DNA of 64,000 nucleotides from Gymnogyps californianus (GCF_018139145.2 NC_059471.1:47043845-47107844), one strand, 5' to 3'; shown: positions 13,515 to 28,101, counted from the stretch's first letter. Translations and numbers: made by a program. The notes: generated from the sequence alone by a model not told the origin.

Positions 13515-16500
13515 TCCCCACTCTTCTCTGAATCAGATTCCGAAGTCACTGGTGTTGTATTTATAGTGGAATGATATAGTTAATCAAGCGATTTGAAATC
13601 ATGGCATTAAAACATTTTTACCTCATCCAAGTGGAATGTTTTAGGAATTTTAAAGGCATTTTCCTTTTCAAAATGTAAGGGAAATCAACATGATCTTATT
13701 AAAAAATTCCATTTTGACAAAAATGCTTTTTAAAATAACTCTTCAGTGGGGTTTCTAGATCTGCAGTGAAAACGAGCTTTTAATATTCCTTTCCTTCTGG
13801 TCTGCTAGTAAAGCATCTGTTTCACAGAAGATGCTATGCAAAATAAAGTAGAGTTGTCTTGGAGTCTGGTCCTAGGATCACTGTTTATCTGATGGATTTG
13901 GATAATAAAAGCTCTTAATGCTACGTGCTTAGCTTCCTAAATTAGCGAAGATACATGGATACTGTTATGCAAAGCAACCTCAGTGGACCACTTTGGATTG
14001 TTTGGGTTCATTGATAAGAAGAAGCTGAGGGTCGTTAGTTTAATGAATCACTTCTGCGGAATTCAAGTGGCAGTAAGAAAAGAAAGGAGTGAATAGTAGT
14101 TAATGGCATGGGAAGCTTGGAGCCAAGGAGTCTCTCGGTGTGAAAGGCAAGGGAAAACAGTCCTCCCAAACCGAAGAGAATATGTTTAATAGATAAACCT
14201 TAGAGGAATAGACTATTCAGTCACCTACAAAAGAGACAGACCAAGTAATGACAGCCAGATTATGTGGTGGTGGTGTGGGGTTTAAGGAAACACGGCTGGA
14301 GGAAACGGAAGATGAATTTGCGAGTGTGGAAGAGATGTGCAAATTTATGAAGATCTTGCTTTGTTATGCTGATGATGCAAAGAGAGGACATTCTATTAGC
14401 ATAATAAGATTCCTCAAAGAGAATCAAAAAGTGATTTAAATAACCATTAGTCCACTGAGTTCCTATTTATATTCAAGAGGAAGAATCTAATCTAACTTTG
14501 TTTCAAAACAGAATGTTTCACACTTCTTAAATATGTGTGAATTATAAAGCACCCATGTGCTCTTCCTCTGCAAAATGCACAACGCAGGTGTATTCCGCCA
14601 GAATTAATAACATCCCTCTGACTGGACGTCTACCTTACAAACTTCTGCACAGAAAGAATGATACTTTAGCGAGGATTGGTGTTGTGACAGACTTTTTATT
14701 AACCCTTTAGACTGGTTATAAAAGGGCACCTTTTATAACAAGCTGTGGAACAGCTTTTATGGCTGGCCTTTCACTTGTTGGAAAAAGTCAGGCCAGATTT
14801 CAAATGTAGCTCGTGTTTTAGGCCAAACCCATTAAGAGTTTGGTTCTGACTCCTAAGGAAGCAGAACTTGATAATCTTGGCTAAGCTTTACTCTGGGTTT
14901 TTACTCACTGCCTAAGCAGAACTTGGGGCATGAAAATCAGAATCTAACTAGAATCAAAAGAAAAGTTTACATAGGTCCTTCTAAACCAAAATTTCAACCA
15001 CAACACAAAACTAGCTAAGAAATCTAAAATAATTGCCATGTCAATAGTTATTATATAACAACTATATAATGTATGGTGGTCAATTAAAGCTTAAGTTTAT
15101 GAGCATGCACATGTTAATAGAATAACCTACTATTTCTGAAATCAAATTGTGTTTTTTTGTTCCCTCACCATCTAACTAACTAGTCTATTTCCATCCCACT
15201 GTTAAAGTATTTCAGTTTAAGGGGTTAATTTTTATCAGACGGGCAAGTTCCATTGGAATTTGATTTCATTTTCAGCAGTCCCTGGCTTCTGGAAAATGAG
15301 CACTTGGCAATATGTGTTAATTTAAATCATTGGTCATAAACAACGGTGGACTTGTAGATATGTCAGACCCCTGTTTGAAATGCAGTGTGCTTTTAGAAAT
15401 ACTGGAAAATACAGTTCAACAACCACTTGGACATGCTTAATTTCAGTGAAAGATTCTCTTTGCTATGTTATCTTTCTGCGTAAACTAATGTTGAAATTCT
15501 AGAAGATATAATATCTTTAGGAAAAATGAAGTTTAATTTCTGCATTACATGATAAAATGCATAACATAAGCAGCTCCAATTAAAATGCCAATTGTTATTT
15601 AAGGGTCTTTAACTTAAAACGTAATAGGAGTTGCTTTTTTTTTCTAGCACATCTTCATCTCATGCAAAAAACTGGTGGAATAGGTTGTCATAACTTGCTT
15701 TATTTACATAGTGTTTCATGGGATTTTGCATACATAATAGTTCGTAATCAAGAGGTATAGTAAAACTTGAGCAGAATTCTGAGGATGAGAATGGGGAACC
15801 ATAATAAGATGGCAGAGTCACAAGGAGCAGAGCAGCAGACAAATGGGGAGATCTTAGTTGTGTTAGTCTACTTCTATTCCAGGTCTGACAATGAAAACAA
15901 AGATAGTTTCTTTAAGTCTGTCTTCTAAGTGGTGAGGATGCACGGGCAAAAGTAGAAGGAGGGTTAACATGTAGTCAGGAGATAAACTGAAGTGGTAAGA
16001 GCAGGTAAAAGGAGGAAATCATTGGGGAGAGATTATATTTCTGTTCCATGACTGTGGCCCCTGATCAGCAGCTTTCACCCCCCCAGCCGTCTATTAGAAA
16101 GAGACAGATTAACTCGGGTTTTGCATTAGTCACCTTCTTTCCTCTGAGTCCAAGATGGAGTTTTGCCTCTCTGACGGATTAGCTGAGGCAGAAAGGACAT
16201 TTTCCCTTCCCAGTTGAATGTTCATTTTGCAGGGAGGGAGTTTAGATTAATGTTCTGCCAATTTAGAAGTCACAAATAATGCAAATAGAGTCAAATGCAT
16301 AGAGTTTCATTGCCCAACAATCTGGAGCTGGGAATGGGTTAAAGAAAAGTACTTTTAGGATGGTGGAAGACAGCAGCTATGAATCCTGATTACTGGACAC
16401 TGAGCTTTTCTACCAGTACTGTGACTAAGCTCCCAATCTGTGATGACAGAAATCTGTCACAGAACATCACCAGATCATCGTGGTGGAAAGGATGACCAGG

Positions 16501-17560
16501 TGCCAGGAACAGCCTGTGACCAAGGTGGAAGGGGGATGTAGTAGAGCAGCAAGGGTGAACAATCACAGAAAGAAATATTTTGCATCTGAATTTATGCGTA
16601 TTGCAAAGGAATGAAAAATATGACAAGGTTACAGAAAGATTTTCACATGGAGATAAAAAAAAATCTCTCCTGGACAGATATGAGAAAAACAATCAGACAA
16701 TTCTCATGAGGTATTTAAACTCCTCATCAGCATTACTCAGGATTTTATCAGTCTGCAGACCTCAGGTCTATGAATGGAGCCAACTGACATACATAATTCT
16801 AGTTGCTGGTACATGTATATTTAAAGACAGTGAATGAATTAAGATGATAAGTGATGTTTGTGCCCTAGCAGCATTTCCTACTAGCTATTTTACAATCATT
16901 TGACAAGATAAGAACAGGGAAAAAATCTATCATCCAAAGAAAAAGCCTTTCCTTATCACTGAAAAAAACCCACACACTTAATAACCTAGTAGAGAAGTCA
17001 TATTCTGCCTTGTAAGCTTATTTTGTGGGTTTTTTGGTCTTCTTTTATATTTTTTATTTTAATGTGTTTGCCGGGGGGTGTGTGTTTATTTGGTTGGTGG
17101 TTTTTTTGGTCTGAAATCATAAAATCATATAGCTAACTGTGGTCAGGATTTTTTTTGTTGTTGGCAAACAGTAGACATACCTTCCATGAAACAAGTGTAG
17201 TGCTGCTTTTTTAGCTTGGTTTATAAGGCTCATCTGAGGAAATAGCAGAGGATAAGAGATACACAGCTGGCTATGGGAATCTAACATTCTTTTATCAGTG
17301 TATATAGTCAGGGCTGAAAGCCAAACAGAAGAAATTTGCGGGGAAGGCCAATAACCTGCACTGTCACATCCAAAAACCAGAGGTAAAGTTATAAAAAATA
17401 GCCTTTTGAAATAATGATTTTCACTAAATTATTAATCTTTCTTGGGTTTTGAGAAAAATACTATGGTTTTATAAGAAACACATCAGAAAGGGCTACTTAG
17501 TGAATCTGAAACAAAACTGAACTTTCTGTAGTCATGTTGAGGTTTTGGATAGCACTTTAA

Positions 17561-18125
17561 AGAGGTGATTATCCCCCTCTACTCAGCACTCGTAAGACCA
17601 CATCTATAGTGCTATACCGTTTCATCCCCTGCAGTACATGAAAGACATTAATAAACTGAAGTAAATTCTGTGGAGGGCCACCAGATGTTGGGAACTGGAG
17701 TGCTTGCCCTGTGAAAAGAGGCTGAGGGATGAGGGCTTGTTCAACCTGGAGAAGAGACAGCTGGAGGGGACCTAATGGCAGCCCCAGTACCTATGGAGAA
17801 GTCAGCAGGTGATGGAGCCAGGCCCTTCACATGGGGCACGGTGGGAGGATGAGGGACAGCAGAGATAACTTGAAACATGGGAGGTACAGGCTGGACGTTA
17901 CAAGAAACTTTTTCCCCCATGAGGACAGTCGAGCAGTGGAGCAGGCTGCCCAGCGAGGTTGTACTGTCTCTATCCCTGGAGGTTTTCAAGACCTGACTGG
18001 ACACGGCCCTGAGCAACCTGGTCTGACCTCAGAACTGCCCGTGCTTTGAGCAAGAACTTGGAATAGAGACCTCCTGAGGTCCCTTCCAACCTGAATTCTC
18101 CTGTGAATCTGTGAACCTGTGATGA
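17561..18125 (+). mobile_element. CR1 LINE fragment, 3' end
   Basis: The stretch follows the familiar avian CR1 3' course on the plus strand: a region matching the ORF2 end ('CCCCCTCTACTCAGCACT'), the 'GGAGAAGAGACAGCTGGAGGGGACC' type block (17742 on), the 'GAGCAGGCTGCCCAG' block near 17939, and a 'GAGGTCCCTTCCAACCTG' 3' UTR block near 18076. It ends in degenerate 'TGTGAATCTGTGAACCTGTGATG' octamer-like repeats. It is 5'-truncated, as is usual for CR1. Stops in all frames show it is dead and fairly diverged. Confidence 0.9.
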
Positions 18126-18213
18126 TCTTATCTTCATCATTGCAGAAAAAAGAAAAATTATGACAGCTTTTTTTTTATTTCATTTCAAAATCCCAAATGA
18201 GTCCCTTTTGATT

Positions 18214-18240
18214 AAAACAAACAAACAAACAAACAAAAAA
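18214..18240. repeat. (AAAC)n microsatellite
   Basis: Five to six AAAC units ending in an A run, located about 90 bp beyond the end of the 17.6-kb CR1 fragment. Confidence 0.85.
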
Positions 18241-19813
18241 GTCTTGATCATGTGCAAATTTATTCCATTGAAAGTGGCAGTATTTTAATCAATGGCTACA
18301 AGGAATTATTCCTATTTTTTCTGTTTCCTATGATTTTAAAAATCATCTCAGTGGGAAAAGAAGTGTGAGACATGAAAAGATCAAAGTTTTTTGTTGATTT
18401 TACGAAACCAAGCTGCTAACTATACTCTTTCATTTTAATCCTTCTTTCCAGAACTCCATGCTTGAAAATATCTTTCATTGTTGAATATCATTACGAGATA
18501 CAACAAGCCATAGTAGAATACTGGAAATAAGTCAAGTCGAAAAAGTAAATATAGCTGTACCAATAAATATCAGTAGGAGATCTGAACTAGATCTCTTCTG
18601 TGAAACATTAATATTATATATGTTCTTTGTATTTGGTAATGATGTGACATTATTAATTTGTAAAGATAAGTTTTTTTCATAGTCTAAGTGGTAGTGTAAC
18701 TATGTTTTGATAAGGAAAAAACAAGACCTCTTTGATGCCCTAAAAATAAGCATTTTGTTTAGATTAATTTTCTCGGAGATTAGATTTATTAGATTTATTT
18801 TCTTGGAGTTCACCTGTTCATATTATTTCTTAGAAATAAAATTACTACAGTAGACTTTAATCTATTTTGCATGTTAGCAGCAATACAAAATAAAGCAGTC
18901 TTTTAAACTTGTAACTCAATGATTTAAGTATTTGAGGCTTTGGATAAGGCAGGCATTTTTTGTTTGTTTGTTCTCAGGTTGGCCATACCCTGAAAACCTT
19001 TGGAAACAATTCTCTTGGCCTGTTCATCCTTTCAGTTGGACCTGGGAATGATTCATGCCATAAATGTTACTCCTGCACTATTAAAATGTATTCAATTATA
19101 ATGAAAAACATGAAATCACTTGAAGTTTTCAGTCTGCATTTTAGGTGCAATTATTGCTTCCTTTTAATTCATAACTCTTGGTGAAATGTGCTTTGTGCTT
19201 AATGTATCAAATCCACTAACAATTATATCGTAGTATGATTCAGATGATGGAAGAAAATGATGAGTGATTGTAACAGATGTGAATGATAACACCATTTCCA
19301 CAGCTTGTAAATCAGATTTATCTAGGTAATTATAGTTCAGGGAAGCTGTGAATCATATAGTCATAGAAATTTGTTGATGCCTAGAACTTGTGGAGAAAGA
19401 TCAGTAAGTCCATCTTGTGGTACATATCTCAAGATTTTATGCTATTTTAAAAAGTTATATCTGTTCAGCACCTGGCTCCAGGGAACCCCCATATGAGATG
19501 CTGATTTCACCCCACTCTCCAGATTGGAAACCATCGCTGTTCTCCTGCACAGCGAGTAGGTTTTGTGAATTAGAAATATGTTCTCGTCTGAGATTAAGAC
19601 CAAGTTCCTCTGCTCAATCAGACCTCTATCTTTCCTTGTTGATCTGAGCTGATTTTCATGGATATCTGAATTTGCAATTCACCTTGTCCTTTACTCACAA
19701 GTGAGCCCAAACAGAAATGGAGCTTGGTGCCCAAGTATCTGCTTAGCTTCAAATATTCTAAAAACAACTGTTATTGTTTTTTCTTATTCTTCTCCCTTGG
19801 CCTTCTGATTTGT

Positions 19814-19998
19814 CAAGCACTGGAACAGACTGCCCAGGGAACTGGTTGAGTCACCATCCCTGGAGGTATTTAAAAGACACGTAGAAGTGGCGCTTAGGGA
19901 CATGGTTTAGTGGTGGACTTGGTAATGTTAGGTTAGCAGTTGGACTCTATGATCTTAAAGGTCTTTTTCAACCTAAATGATTCTATGATTCTATGATT
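19814..19998 (+). mobile_element. CR1 LINE 3'-UTR fragment
   Basis: A short plus-strand CR1 3' end. It starts in the 'CACTGGAACAGACTGCCCAG' block, continues through 'CACCATCCCTGGAGGTATTT', and ends in two to three intact ATTCTATG repeats, the diagnostic CR1 3' terminus. It is strongly 5'-truncated and keeps only about 185 bp. Confidence 0.95.
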
Positions 19999-22900
19999 GC
20001 TTCTTGATCACCTTCCTGATTGCCCAATTTCTTATTTCCTCTTCAGAGATTTTTTGCCTACCTTGGGCTAATGCTATATCAGATTTCTAATATACTAACC
20101 TGCCAAGTGACTGAATGAGCATAGTCATATCAGAGCCCACTGTTCCTTTATTCTAAGCACTGAGGATGACCAGACCTAGAAGATTTTCAAGCTGTGCAGA
20201 ACCATGAATTCACAGGAGTTGACAACTATGGTAGAGCATTTCTAAAGAATATATAAGTTGCAAGTATAATTTGTGCATGGATACTGAATGCATTTCAGTG
20301 AAGGAATTGGGGAAATGTATTATGCAGAGTGTCATGCCCTGACTACTCAAAAGTAATTCTAGTGGTCTAATTAGAAAATAATTGTATTCTAGGAGCTTGA
20401 CTAATTTGAAGGTTTGTTACTTGCTATAATAGAAATAGGAAATTAGAAATAAATTGCCTCTGACAGAGTGGAAGGTGTTTCATTCATGAGACAATAATTT
20501 TTTATAAAGAATGTTCTTACTCTGGGTGAAGGAGATGCTCTAATGGGATCTTTGGGATGCTGGGTTGTTCTGAGGCTGATCACTTTGATAAGACATCGAC
20601 AAGGACACTAATGATGTTGTCAATTGTACATAATGTAAACACAAACAAAACAGTATTTAAGCAGTGCGAAAAAGTATCCTAAATACATTGTGGTACTTAT
20701 GAACCTGTCAGATTTAAAAGAATATGCAATTTAAATAGTTTAGATTATAACAAGACAAGTCTGAAGAATGCTTTTGGGACCATTCTTAAAGACAAGACAC
20801 TAATCAACAAGTTACCATAACCTTTCAGGCCAGGAGGTGTTAAATAGAACAAGGATAACAAATTGTTGATAAGGTTTTGTTTTGTAAGGATGCATCTTCA
20901 AGTCTAGCAATAAAGCAGAGCAACTTTTCACTTCTGATTTTTGCCTGAATACAACTTCGACTTCCAGGAATTTTTTTAGCATGACTGATCACAAACAACT
21001 TTAGGAAAAGTAGCAAATTCTAATTAGAATTGATCTAATCTGACAACTGAACAATGCTAATTTGGACAGGAGAACAGAGTTTTCGCACAGTTTACTGACC
21101 AAAATTAATTGGGCAGCCCACAACAAGACTTCTCTTTCTCTTCATAGTACTTATTTCAACACCTTTTGACTTTCTTTTCTAACAGAGCTTGGCTAGTTTT
21201 TTGTTGTTAAATGGGAGAATTACTGTTGTGAGATATTCTTGCACTATTTAGGTGTATGCTGTCTCACTCACCAAGTGAAGTAACAAATTTGGAGCTATGG
21301 TGCTGTTTAGGTGCTGTTTAGTCTGTGGTTTAACAAAATATAGTCTATTTATTTTCATAGTTGCCAGAATATCACAAGAAGATAAATGTGTAATGAGATT
21401 TATGCTGTTGCATGAGACTATTAAATGATTAACAATCCCCATCATGTTCCAATTATAGAGAATTGTTCTTTACTGGCCATCTCAACCAAAGGTACTCTGG
21501 CTACACCTTCTGGCAGTGAAATTGTTGCAGCTGTCTCTTAGTGACTGCTTAATTTTGTTAATTGTTCCTCTGGGACTAAAACAACGGTCCTGATTTCATT
21601 TACCCTAAGAGTTCCTGTGTTTGCCACCATGAATTAGAAGGGAAAAGTGAGAAGCAGAAATTTATGTAGTTTTTTTATTTTTCTCTTTTGCTTGCTGTGT
21701 GAGATTGCAAGTTGCAAAAGGAGCACTCTTTATCAGAGCATTAAGCAGAGCATTAAGAAGCCTTATACTCACGTTAGAAGATTGAGTTTGCGGTATTAGG
21801 GTGATGGGGGAGATTAGGGGGAGATTTGAGTGTCTGCCCTAACTTTGGTTCAAGGAAGCTATATTCTAAGTTTGAGATGGTCTTTGGAGTCTTACGAAGA
21901 GTAAAATAAATCCTCAAGCCTTTTCTTGTGCCATACAAAGTCAGCTCAGCTGCCCACTGGATTGTTTCCATGGGCTATAGCTGAGGCAAGTTTAGCCTTA
22001 AGATGTAGATATCTAACACTTACAGCTTGGTTTGCTTGCCAAGACACAGTCATCAAGTGCCATTTGAAATCTCCTAAGGTGCTGGGGGTATCACCACAGG
22101 GCTGGCAGATATGATGTGAAGCGTAGGGGAACACGTGCTTTTCTACAGTGGCAGCTCAGGGCCATGTGGGAACTCAGATGGGTCAGTATGACAGTGTGTG
22201 GGAATCAGGCCTATACTCAGCCTGGTGATAGCATCTCCATGCTTAAAAATAATACGTGCAGGAATATTATGTTAATAGGAAACTTGTGCATGCAGCTTTC
22301 ACCTTTAATATAGTATTCATGAAGCCTTAATACAGTATTTGCAAGCAGCACAGACAAAGCTAAATGTATATAATATGTATATACATATTGTTCGGTATCC
22401 TTAGCAAATCTTTTTTCAAAGCTTAAAGGATGTATCACATTCCAGAATTTCGGTTAATCTTGCATTCCCTCACAAAGGAAAAAAAAAATATTTTAATATA
22501 TAAAAAAAAATGAAGCAAGTAACTTCATATATTTCCCTCATCCTGCTTTATTTATCATGTTGAGTTAAACTTCTATAGCTACTGTGATCACTATCAACTT
22601 CTCAGTAAGAATGGCCACAGCATAATTTTATCTAATTTCTGGTTAATCTGTTTTTCTTTAAAAATAAAGTTGTTTTCATTTTTATACACAGTCACACTGA
22701 TAGAACCCAAAAGAGATACTTTATCTATGTATCTTTTCTTAGGTTAAATTTAGCTACAGTTGCCTGTAGCTATCATCTAATTACTGAGTGGCCCAAACCA
22801 GAAACGTATTGTTGTTTGCTTTGTGTGGAAATAGCATACATTCTATGTACCATACATTGCTGGAAATTCCTGAGAAGCTTGTGAAGAATAAGCACAGAGA

Positions 22901-23274
22901 CTGTGTTGTTAATTTAAAATTAATCAGTACTGGATTCTCTTTTTTATCAGCCTTCTTGTAATGTTGAGAATTGCAGCTTTCTAAGGAAGTGACAAAGATG
23001 CCTTTTTATTAAGGTTTTGGTTTGGGGTTTTTTTTTTTTCAGAACAGACTTATTCACATTTTTTTATAGCTATGATACTAAAATGGCTATATTTGAAATC
23101 TGGATAATTATGTATGTGAGAAGCAGCTGAGTAAAACTGTGCAGCTTATCCCATGCTGCTATTGTCCCAAATAATCTAAGAAAAATTTCAGCTCAGTAGT
23201 AACTGGCTGTGTTATCAGCTTTCTGTATAGGAGGGTGCTCAAGGAAAATGAAGCAAATGTTAAAATTAACACAT

Positions 23275-23882
23275 TGTCCTGGTTTCGGCTGGGACAGAGT
23301 TAACTCTCTTCTTAGTAGCTGGTACAGTGCTGTGTTTTGGATTTAGTGTGAGAATAATGTTGATAACACGCTGATGTTTTAGTTGTTGCTAAGTAGCGCT
23401 TATCTATCTTAAGCCAAGGACTTTTCAGTTTCCCATGCTCTGCCAGCAAGCAGGTGTGCAAGAAGCTGGGAGGGAGCATAGCCGGGGCAGCTGACCCGAA
23501 CTAGCCAAAGGGGTATTCCATACCATAGAATGTCATGCTCAGTATATAAACGGGGGGAGCTGGCTGGAGGGACAGATCGCTGCATGGGCATGGGTCAGTG
23601 GGTGGTGAGCAACTGTATTGTGCATCACTGGGTTTCCACCCCACCCCCCCTTTTTTTTGTTATATGCCTTTTCATTACTATTATTATTATAGTTATATTT
23701 CATTATTATTATTGTTAGTATTATATTTTACTTTAGTTATTAAACTGTTCTTATCTCAACCCACGAGTTCTGCCTTCTTTCCTGATTACTCCTCCCCATC
23801 CCACCGGGAGCAGCAGGGGATGACGGGGAGCGAGGGAGCGGCTGTGTGGTGCTTGGCTGCTGACTGGGGTTAAACCATGACA
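23275..23882 (+). mobile_element. Solo LTR of an avian endogenous retrovirus (plus orientation)
   Basis: The element begins TGTCCTGG and ends ATGACA, giving the TG...CA termini of a retroviral LTR. It is bounded by a 5-bp target-site duplication with one CpG-type difference: CACAT at 23270-23274 and CGCAT at 23883-23887. A TATA box (TATATAAA, 23543-23550) and an ATTAAA-type poly(A) signal (23739-23744) sit in the expected U3-to-R order, with a T run and ATT-rich stretch between them. No internal gag, pol or env sequence adjoins it, so it is a solo LTR left by LTR-LTR recombination. The 5-bp duplication fits ERVL-like better than gamma-type integration. The family assignment is from memory of similar bird LTRs and needs a library search. 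Confidence 0.85.
23543..23550 (+). promoter_or_regulatory. TATA box of the solo LTR
   Basis: TATATAAA lies 269 bp into the LTR and is followed by a G-rich run, where an LTR U3 promoter is expected. The matching TATAAA in the second LTR lies at 46978-46983 on the minus strand. Whether either is active is unknown. Confidence 0.65.
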
Positions 23883-23887
23883 CGCAT

Positions 23888-26800
23888 ATAGAAAAAAAAG
23901 TATTCAATATCGTGTGTACTTCCAGTATCTTGATTCAGCTGTAAATTGTTTGGAGGTGGTTTATCTTTCATTTTGAGTGTCTACACAGAGATTACTTTAC
24001 TAGGAACTGCATCTACTTGTACTGTGAAATCTTCCAGGTGTTGTTTCTTTCCACATTTTGAAATATTGCAAATACAAAACCGTGATTGTCTCCTGGTATC
24101 TTTCTTTCTCTTCTTTACAACTGAAGGATCTTAAAATGAGGAAAAAAAGATAATTTTTAACGAGAGCTTACTAATTTATTATTCTATGCTCATTTTTCTC
24201 TGGCAGCCATAATTACTCGCCTGTGTCACAGCGAGGCTGCTGTAATATCTCAGCTATCTATCTTGTTATTGCCCTCAAAAACTTTTGAGATTAACACAGA
24301 TCAAAACTGGCCCTGTCTCTTGCCTCCTTCACTTTCAACATGGGCACTTTCTTCCCTGGCCTTAGCACCATTTATGTCCATTATACTATATCTATAGAAT
24401 AGACAGCATTGAATGAAACCAGCAAGCGGCTGATTTAAAACGAGAAAATAGGAGTGGTTCATCACATGGTCTTCTTCACAATCCTTTCCTGAGGATGCTG
24501 TAGATGTTAAAAGTTTGGAAGGGTTGCAAAAGTGGTTGCCTGAATGGCTAAAAGAAAAATACATCAAGGACAACACCTCTGGCTTAAAAATCATGAGTCA
24601 GAAATTGCTGTTCACTGTGAAACTATCCGGGGAGGAACTTATGTTGGCCACTGTCAGTTGGGATAGACTGACTTTTAGTCTAAGCCATTACAGACCATAG
24701 TCTTCCTAAAACTGTCCTCTGGATGAGTGCTATTGTACAAATGTGGGTGCTACTGCAACCAACAAACAGGTGTATTTTCAAAGTATATATCCTGTTCACT
24801 CAGGTGCCTATGCTCTGAAGAGAATGTTTGGCTGACAGAAATATCTGGGGAACCCAACAGTGCTTCATGCAGCTCGGCACAAGAGATTAGCCACTTGATC
24901 AGATTTTCTTACAAGCAAGCCGAGTTCCCGGCTGGACATACAGTTGTTGTTAGCTATCCCCATCAGCTGTGCAAGGAGCACCTAACTCCCTCCTCTGACT
25001 AATCGTCCACAGTCCTGGTCTCTTGTTTTTATACTGGATTAAGTTTAAATGGGAGATGACTGAATGAACTTTCTTGACCATACCCTGAGCATCAAACAGT
25101 ACATGCGTTCTTCAGAGAGCAGGACGTTTATCCTCAGTGCAGCTCCTTGACACAGAGAAAAGACAATCCTCATTTTGCTAGTCAGGAACTTGAGAGCAGG
25201 CTTTTGGGCAGAATGCCCAGGGTCCTACACGAAGCCTGCATCAGAGCCAGGATACTTTGTACTGAAGTTGCTATAGTTTATGGGTTGTATGAACAGTGAT
25301 AGTGTTCTTGAGAGTTAATACAAATGTACAACCTGGCAGTTAGGTCTGAGTTTGAGCTGATAAGAGCATGAAGCACCCTGGCCCATGTGCTATGTATTTT
25401 GGGAAGACTCTTCCCGTAACTGCTTGAGTGATTATTCTGAACAATGCTCTACCATCCATTACTATCCTTATCTCTGCTACCACTTATCCTAAACCTGAGT
25501 CATCTATTGTATCTCAAGTGGATTTTAAAAAATGTTCCCTATTTTATATCCTATGCAATGATATTGGCCCATTTTCTATAATCTTTTGTTGGAGTTTCCT
25601 GGACTGCAAACCACAGCCAAAACCTTCTCAGGCTGGCAAATCAAATATAAACTGGCACGATATAAGAAAAAAGCAATTATACTTCATTGGATTTCTTAAT
25701 CAGAAATGGGGAAAAATATCCGTATTTTTGAGTGGCTCTATTTTAACACAATTAAAAAAATACGAGTGTTCCCAATACCACTGTAAACTTGATCCATACA
25801 TTTTTAATGTGCTCAGATCAATTGTCTACCAATTTTCTGAGGCAAATACATTCTCACTGTGTTTTCTGATTACAAAAAAAGACTGTAAACACTCAGTGTA
25901 AACACTTAAAATGTTTGAAAAGAATCTCAGGTAGTTATTTAAAAATATATTTTTTTCTTATTGGAATTACTGTATATTTTATTGTTGACGGTAAACTTAA
26001 TTTTCCTCCTTGGAACATTATCATGTGAATCTTATAAACAATCCACTTTTCAAGTGTCTTGAGATACAAGTTCAAACAGTAGCTTAATTTAGGATGTAAC
26101 TAACTGAGTTGTGTGTCATTTTGACTTCTATTTAAAGTTTTCTTGCCATAATTCTTCCCCTTGAAATATTTTTGGTTCTTCTGTAGTCTGGGTAGCCGTA
26201 ATGTTAAAGATCTGACATCTGCTTCTCTACTTTCTATTTAGGCTTTATTTTAATGCAGCTCTTTGCAACAAAAATGTATTGACAAACCTAAGGTAATCCA
26301 TTGGAGATCTGCAGGTGATATTAATCTTGCTACATTATAAATATGGATGCTGCAGAGTCTAGATGTAAGCTAATAGTCTAGGTTTATGCTGTAGTTGGAG
26401 GAGATCTAATCCATAAAATTAGAGAGATTAGAGAGTGATTTATCTGACCATGTTGCTCTTGTTCCTTGATTTCTGCAGGGATGGGAACATGCCCTGTTGG
26501 GAAGTCAACATGGTCCAACACGGTACCAAGCAGGGTGTTACTGTAACCAGATTTCTTTGTTATCACTAAAACAGTGAATCAAAACTACACTTATTATCAA
26601 CGCAGCATTTTCACAGCAAAAATGACTGTATACATCACTTTCCATATATGGTTATTCTACTGGATTTCTGAAGGAAATGACTGACAATGAAAATGTTCTC
26701 TGCCTTCTCTAATATGCCTTTAGAGGAAGTAGGGTGGGAGGTTTAGAGTACATCAAAGACTAAAACTCCAGCTTGCTTGAATCCTGGAAATTCTAACTAT

Positions 26801-28101
26801 AACGGTATTTCTAAAGGATAAGCGTAGTCTTTGTACTCCCCCTGAAGTGCACTGAAATCCATCTCCAATTGCAAAAGCCATTATAAACAACCTGCAAATA
26901 TGCAATGTGTGGTGACAGCGATATTTATCTCAATTTTAAATTCAGGAACAAGCATTCCAATTGCTGTAAATGTGGGAGATGAAAAGACAGAACAGGCCTG
27001 GCTGAGTTTCAGAGTAACCTGGATGTTTCATGTTCAGTTGTTTCTTTTGTTATGGTTGTTGTTTGTTAAATGGTTATTTCCTCTAGATTTTTTGATCTCA
27101 GGTTTAGAAACCTAGCTTCATTGCTCAGCTCCTTCTCTGCACACTAGTGAGCAAGCAGTTGCCTTTTAGAAAGGGAAGAAATATATCCAGGTGGAGGAGA
27201 AATACAATAACTAATGGAGTTACTTTAAGTCCCAATGCCCAAGAAACACAAAAATAATTTCTCACATCCTTCTGCCACCAAATCTAGGCTGATCGATATG
27301 AAAAATTATGAGGAAACTGACTCTTAACATCAGATTGAAGCATAATTCCTGGGGTTTTTTTGTCAGATATCTAGGACAAAATGAGAGGAGAAAATTCAGA
27401 TCTATGGCTCGTTGGTGCCTAAAGCTGTTGCTTTTTTTTAATTAAAACACCTATGTTTCACATATTTAGTATGAAAGTACAGCATTAAAATGTCTGAGGC
27501 TGGAGGACTCAGCTGGTGTAAACTGGTGTAGCTCTGGGGAGTAATATTGGCCCAGTTCTATTCTTTGAGGTCTTGTAGCACCCACAAAGCTCATTTCAAA
27601 ACATGAAGACTGTGATACTCACCAGAGTTCATGTAAAAGGTAATGCATTTCTAAAGAAAACAAGAGGGAAAGGTGCTTTTCAACAGAATAAGCCATCAGA
27701 AGTGGGTTCTAGTGAAAACAAAACAAAACAAAAGCAAATCATAAACTGAAAACATTTCCATTTCTTTGTAAGAATAAGAACAGAAAACTGTTACCTAAAT
27801 CTAAAGTTCTGGAAAGAAGGAAAGACACATGCCTGTACAGAAAACAACAATGAAGTCACTGATCAAGTATGTTAATGTTTTAGGAAAAATAGTACCTCCA
27901 CAGACTTGCTACTTCTAGAAATGCTCTCAAAGAAGTGGTTCACACAAAAAGACAAAACACTGTAGCTTGGTGGTAAAGGCAATTTTGCAAATGGGATATG
28001 GAGTGGGACTCCTGTGCTGACCCAGAACCCTCATCTCATTTTTGGGGCTGAGTTCCAGCACCTGGGCTACTGTGCAAACAGGTGGTTTGGTCTCCCTTGG
28101 G
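23888..28101. other. AT-rich noncoding DNA
   Basis: No gene or repeat family was recognised. A 157-codon open frame at 25428-25901 on the plus strand is rich in Ile, Ser, Phe and Lys, as expected for AT-rich random sequence. It has no domain and no supporting splice or promoter structure, so it is not called. Confidence 0.55.

Larger units (their letters stand above)
1..17560. other. AT-rich noncoding DNA, no gene recognised
   Basis: This long stretch has only short, scattered open frames with no recognisable protein family, no consistent codon pattern and no chain of splice sites that I could support. It holds homopolymer T tracts near 9838 and 11978 and a few short tandem repeats listed separately. 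It could be intergenic or part of a very long intron; the sequence alone does not decide. I saw no CR1 or LTR fragment here, although old diverged repeats could be missed by eye. Confidence 0.6.
18126..23269. other. AT-rich noncoding DNA
   Basis: Apart from the CR1 tail at 19814-19998 and a short AAAC microsatellite, I see no gene, RNA or recognisable element. Open frames are short and show no domain. Confidence 0.55.

Noticed and set aside
13283..13566. Open frames on both strands over the GGGAA array
   Set aside because: Pure repeat translation with no independent coding evidence.
25428..25901. Plus-strand frame of 157 codons
   Set aside because: Composition typical of random AT-rich sequence, no domain, no exon context.
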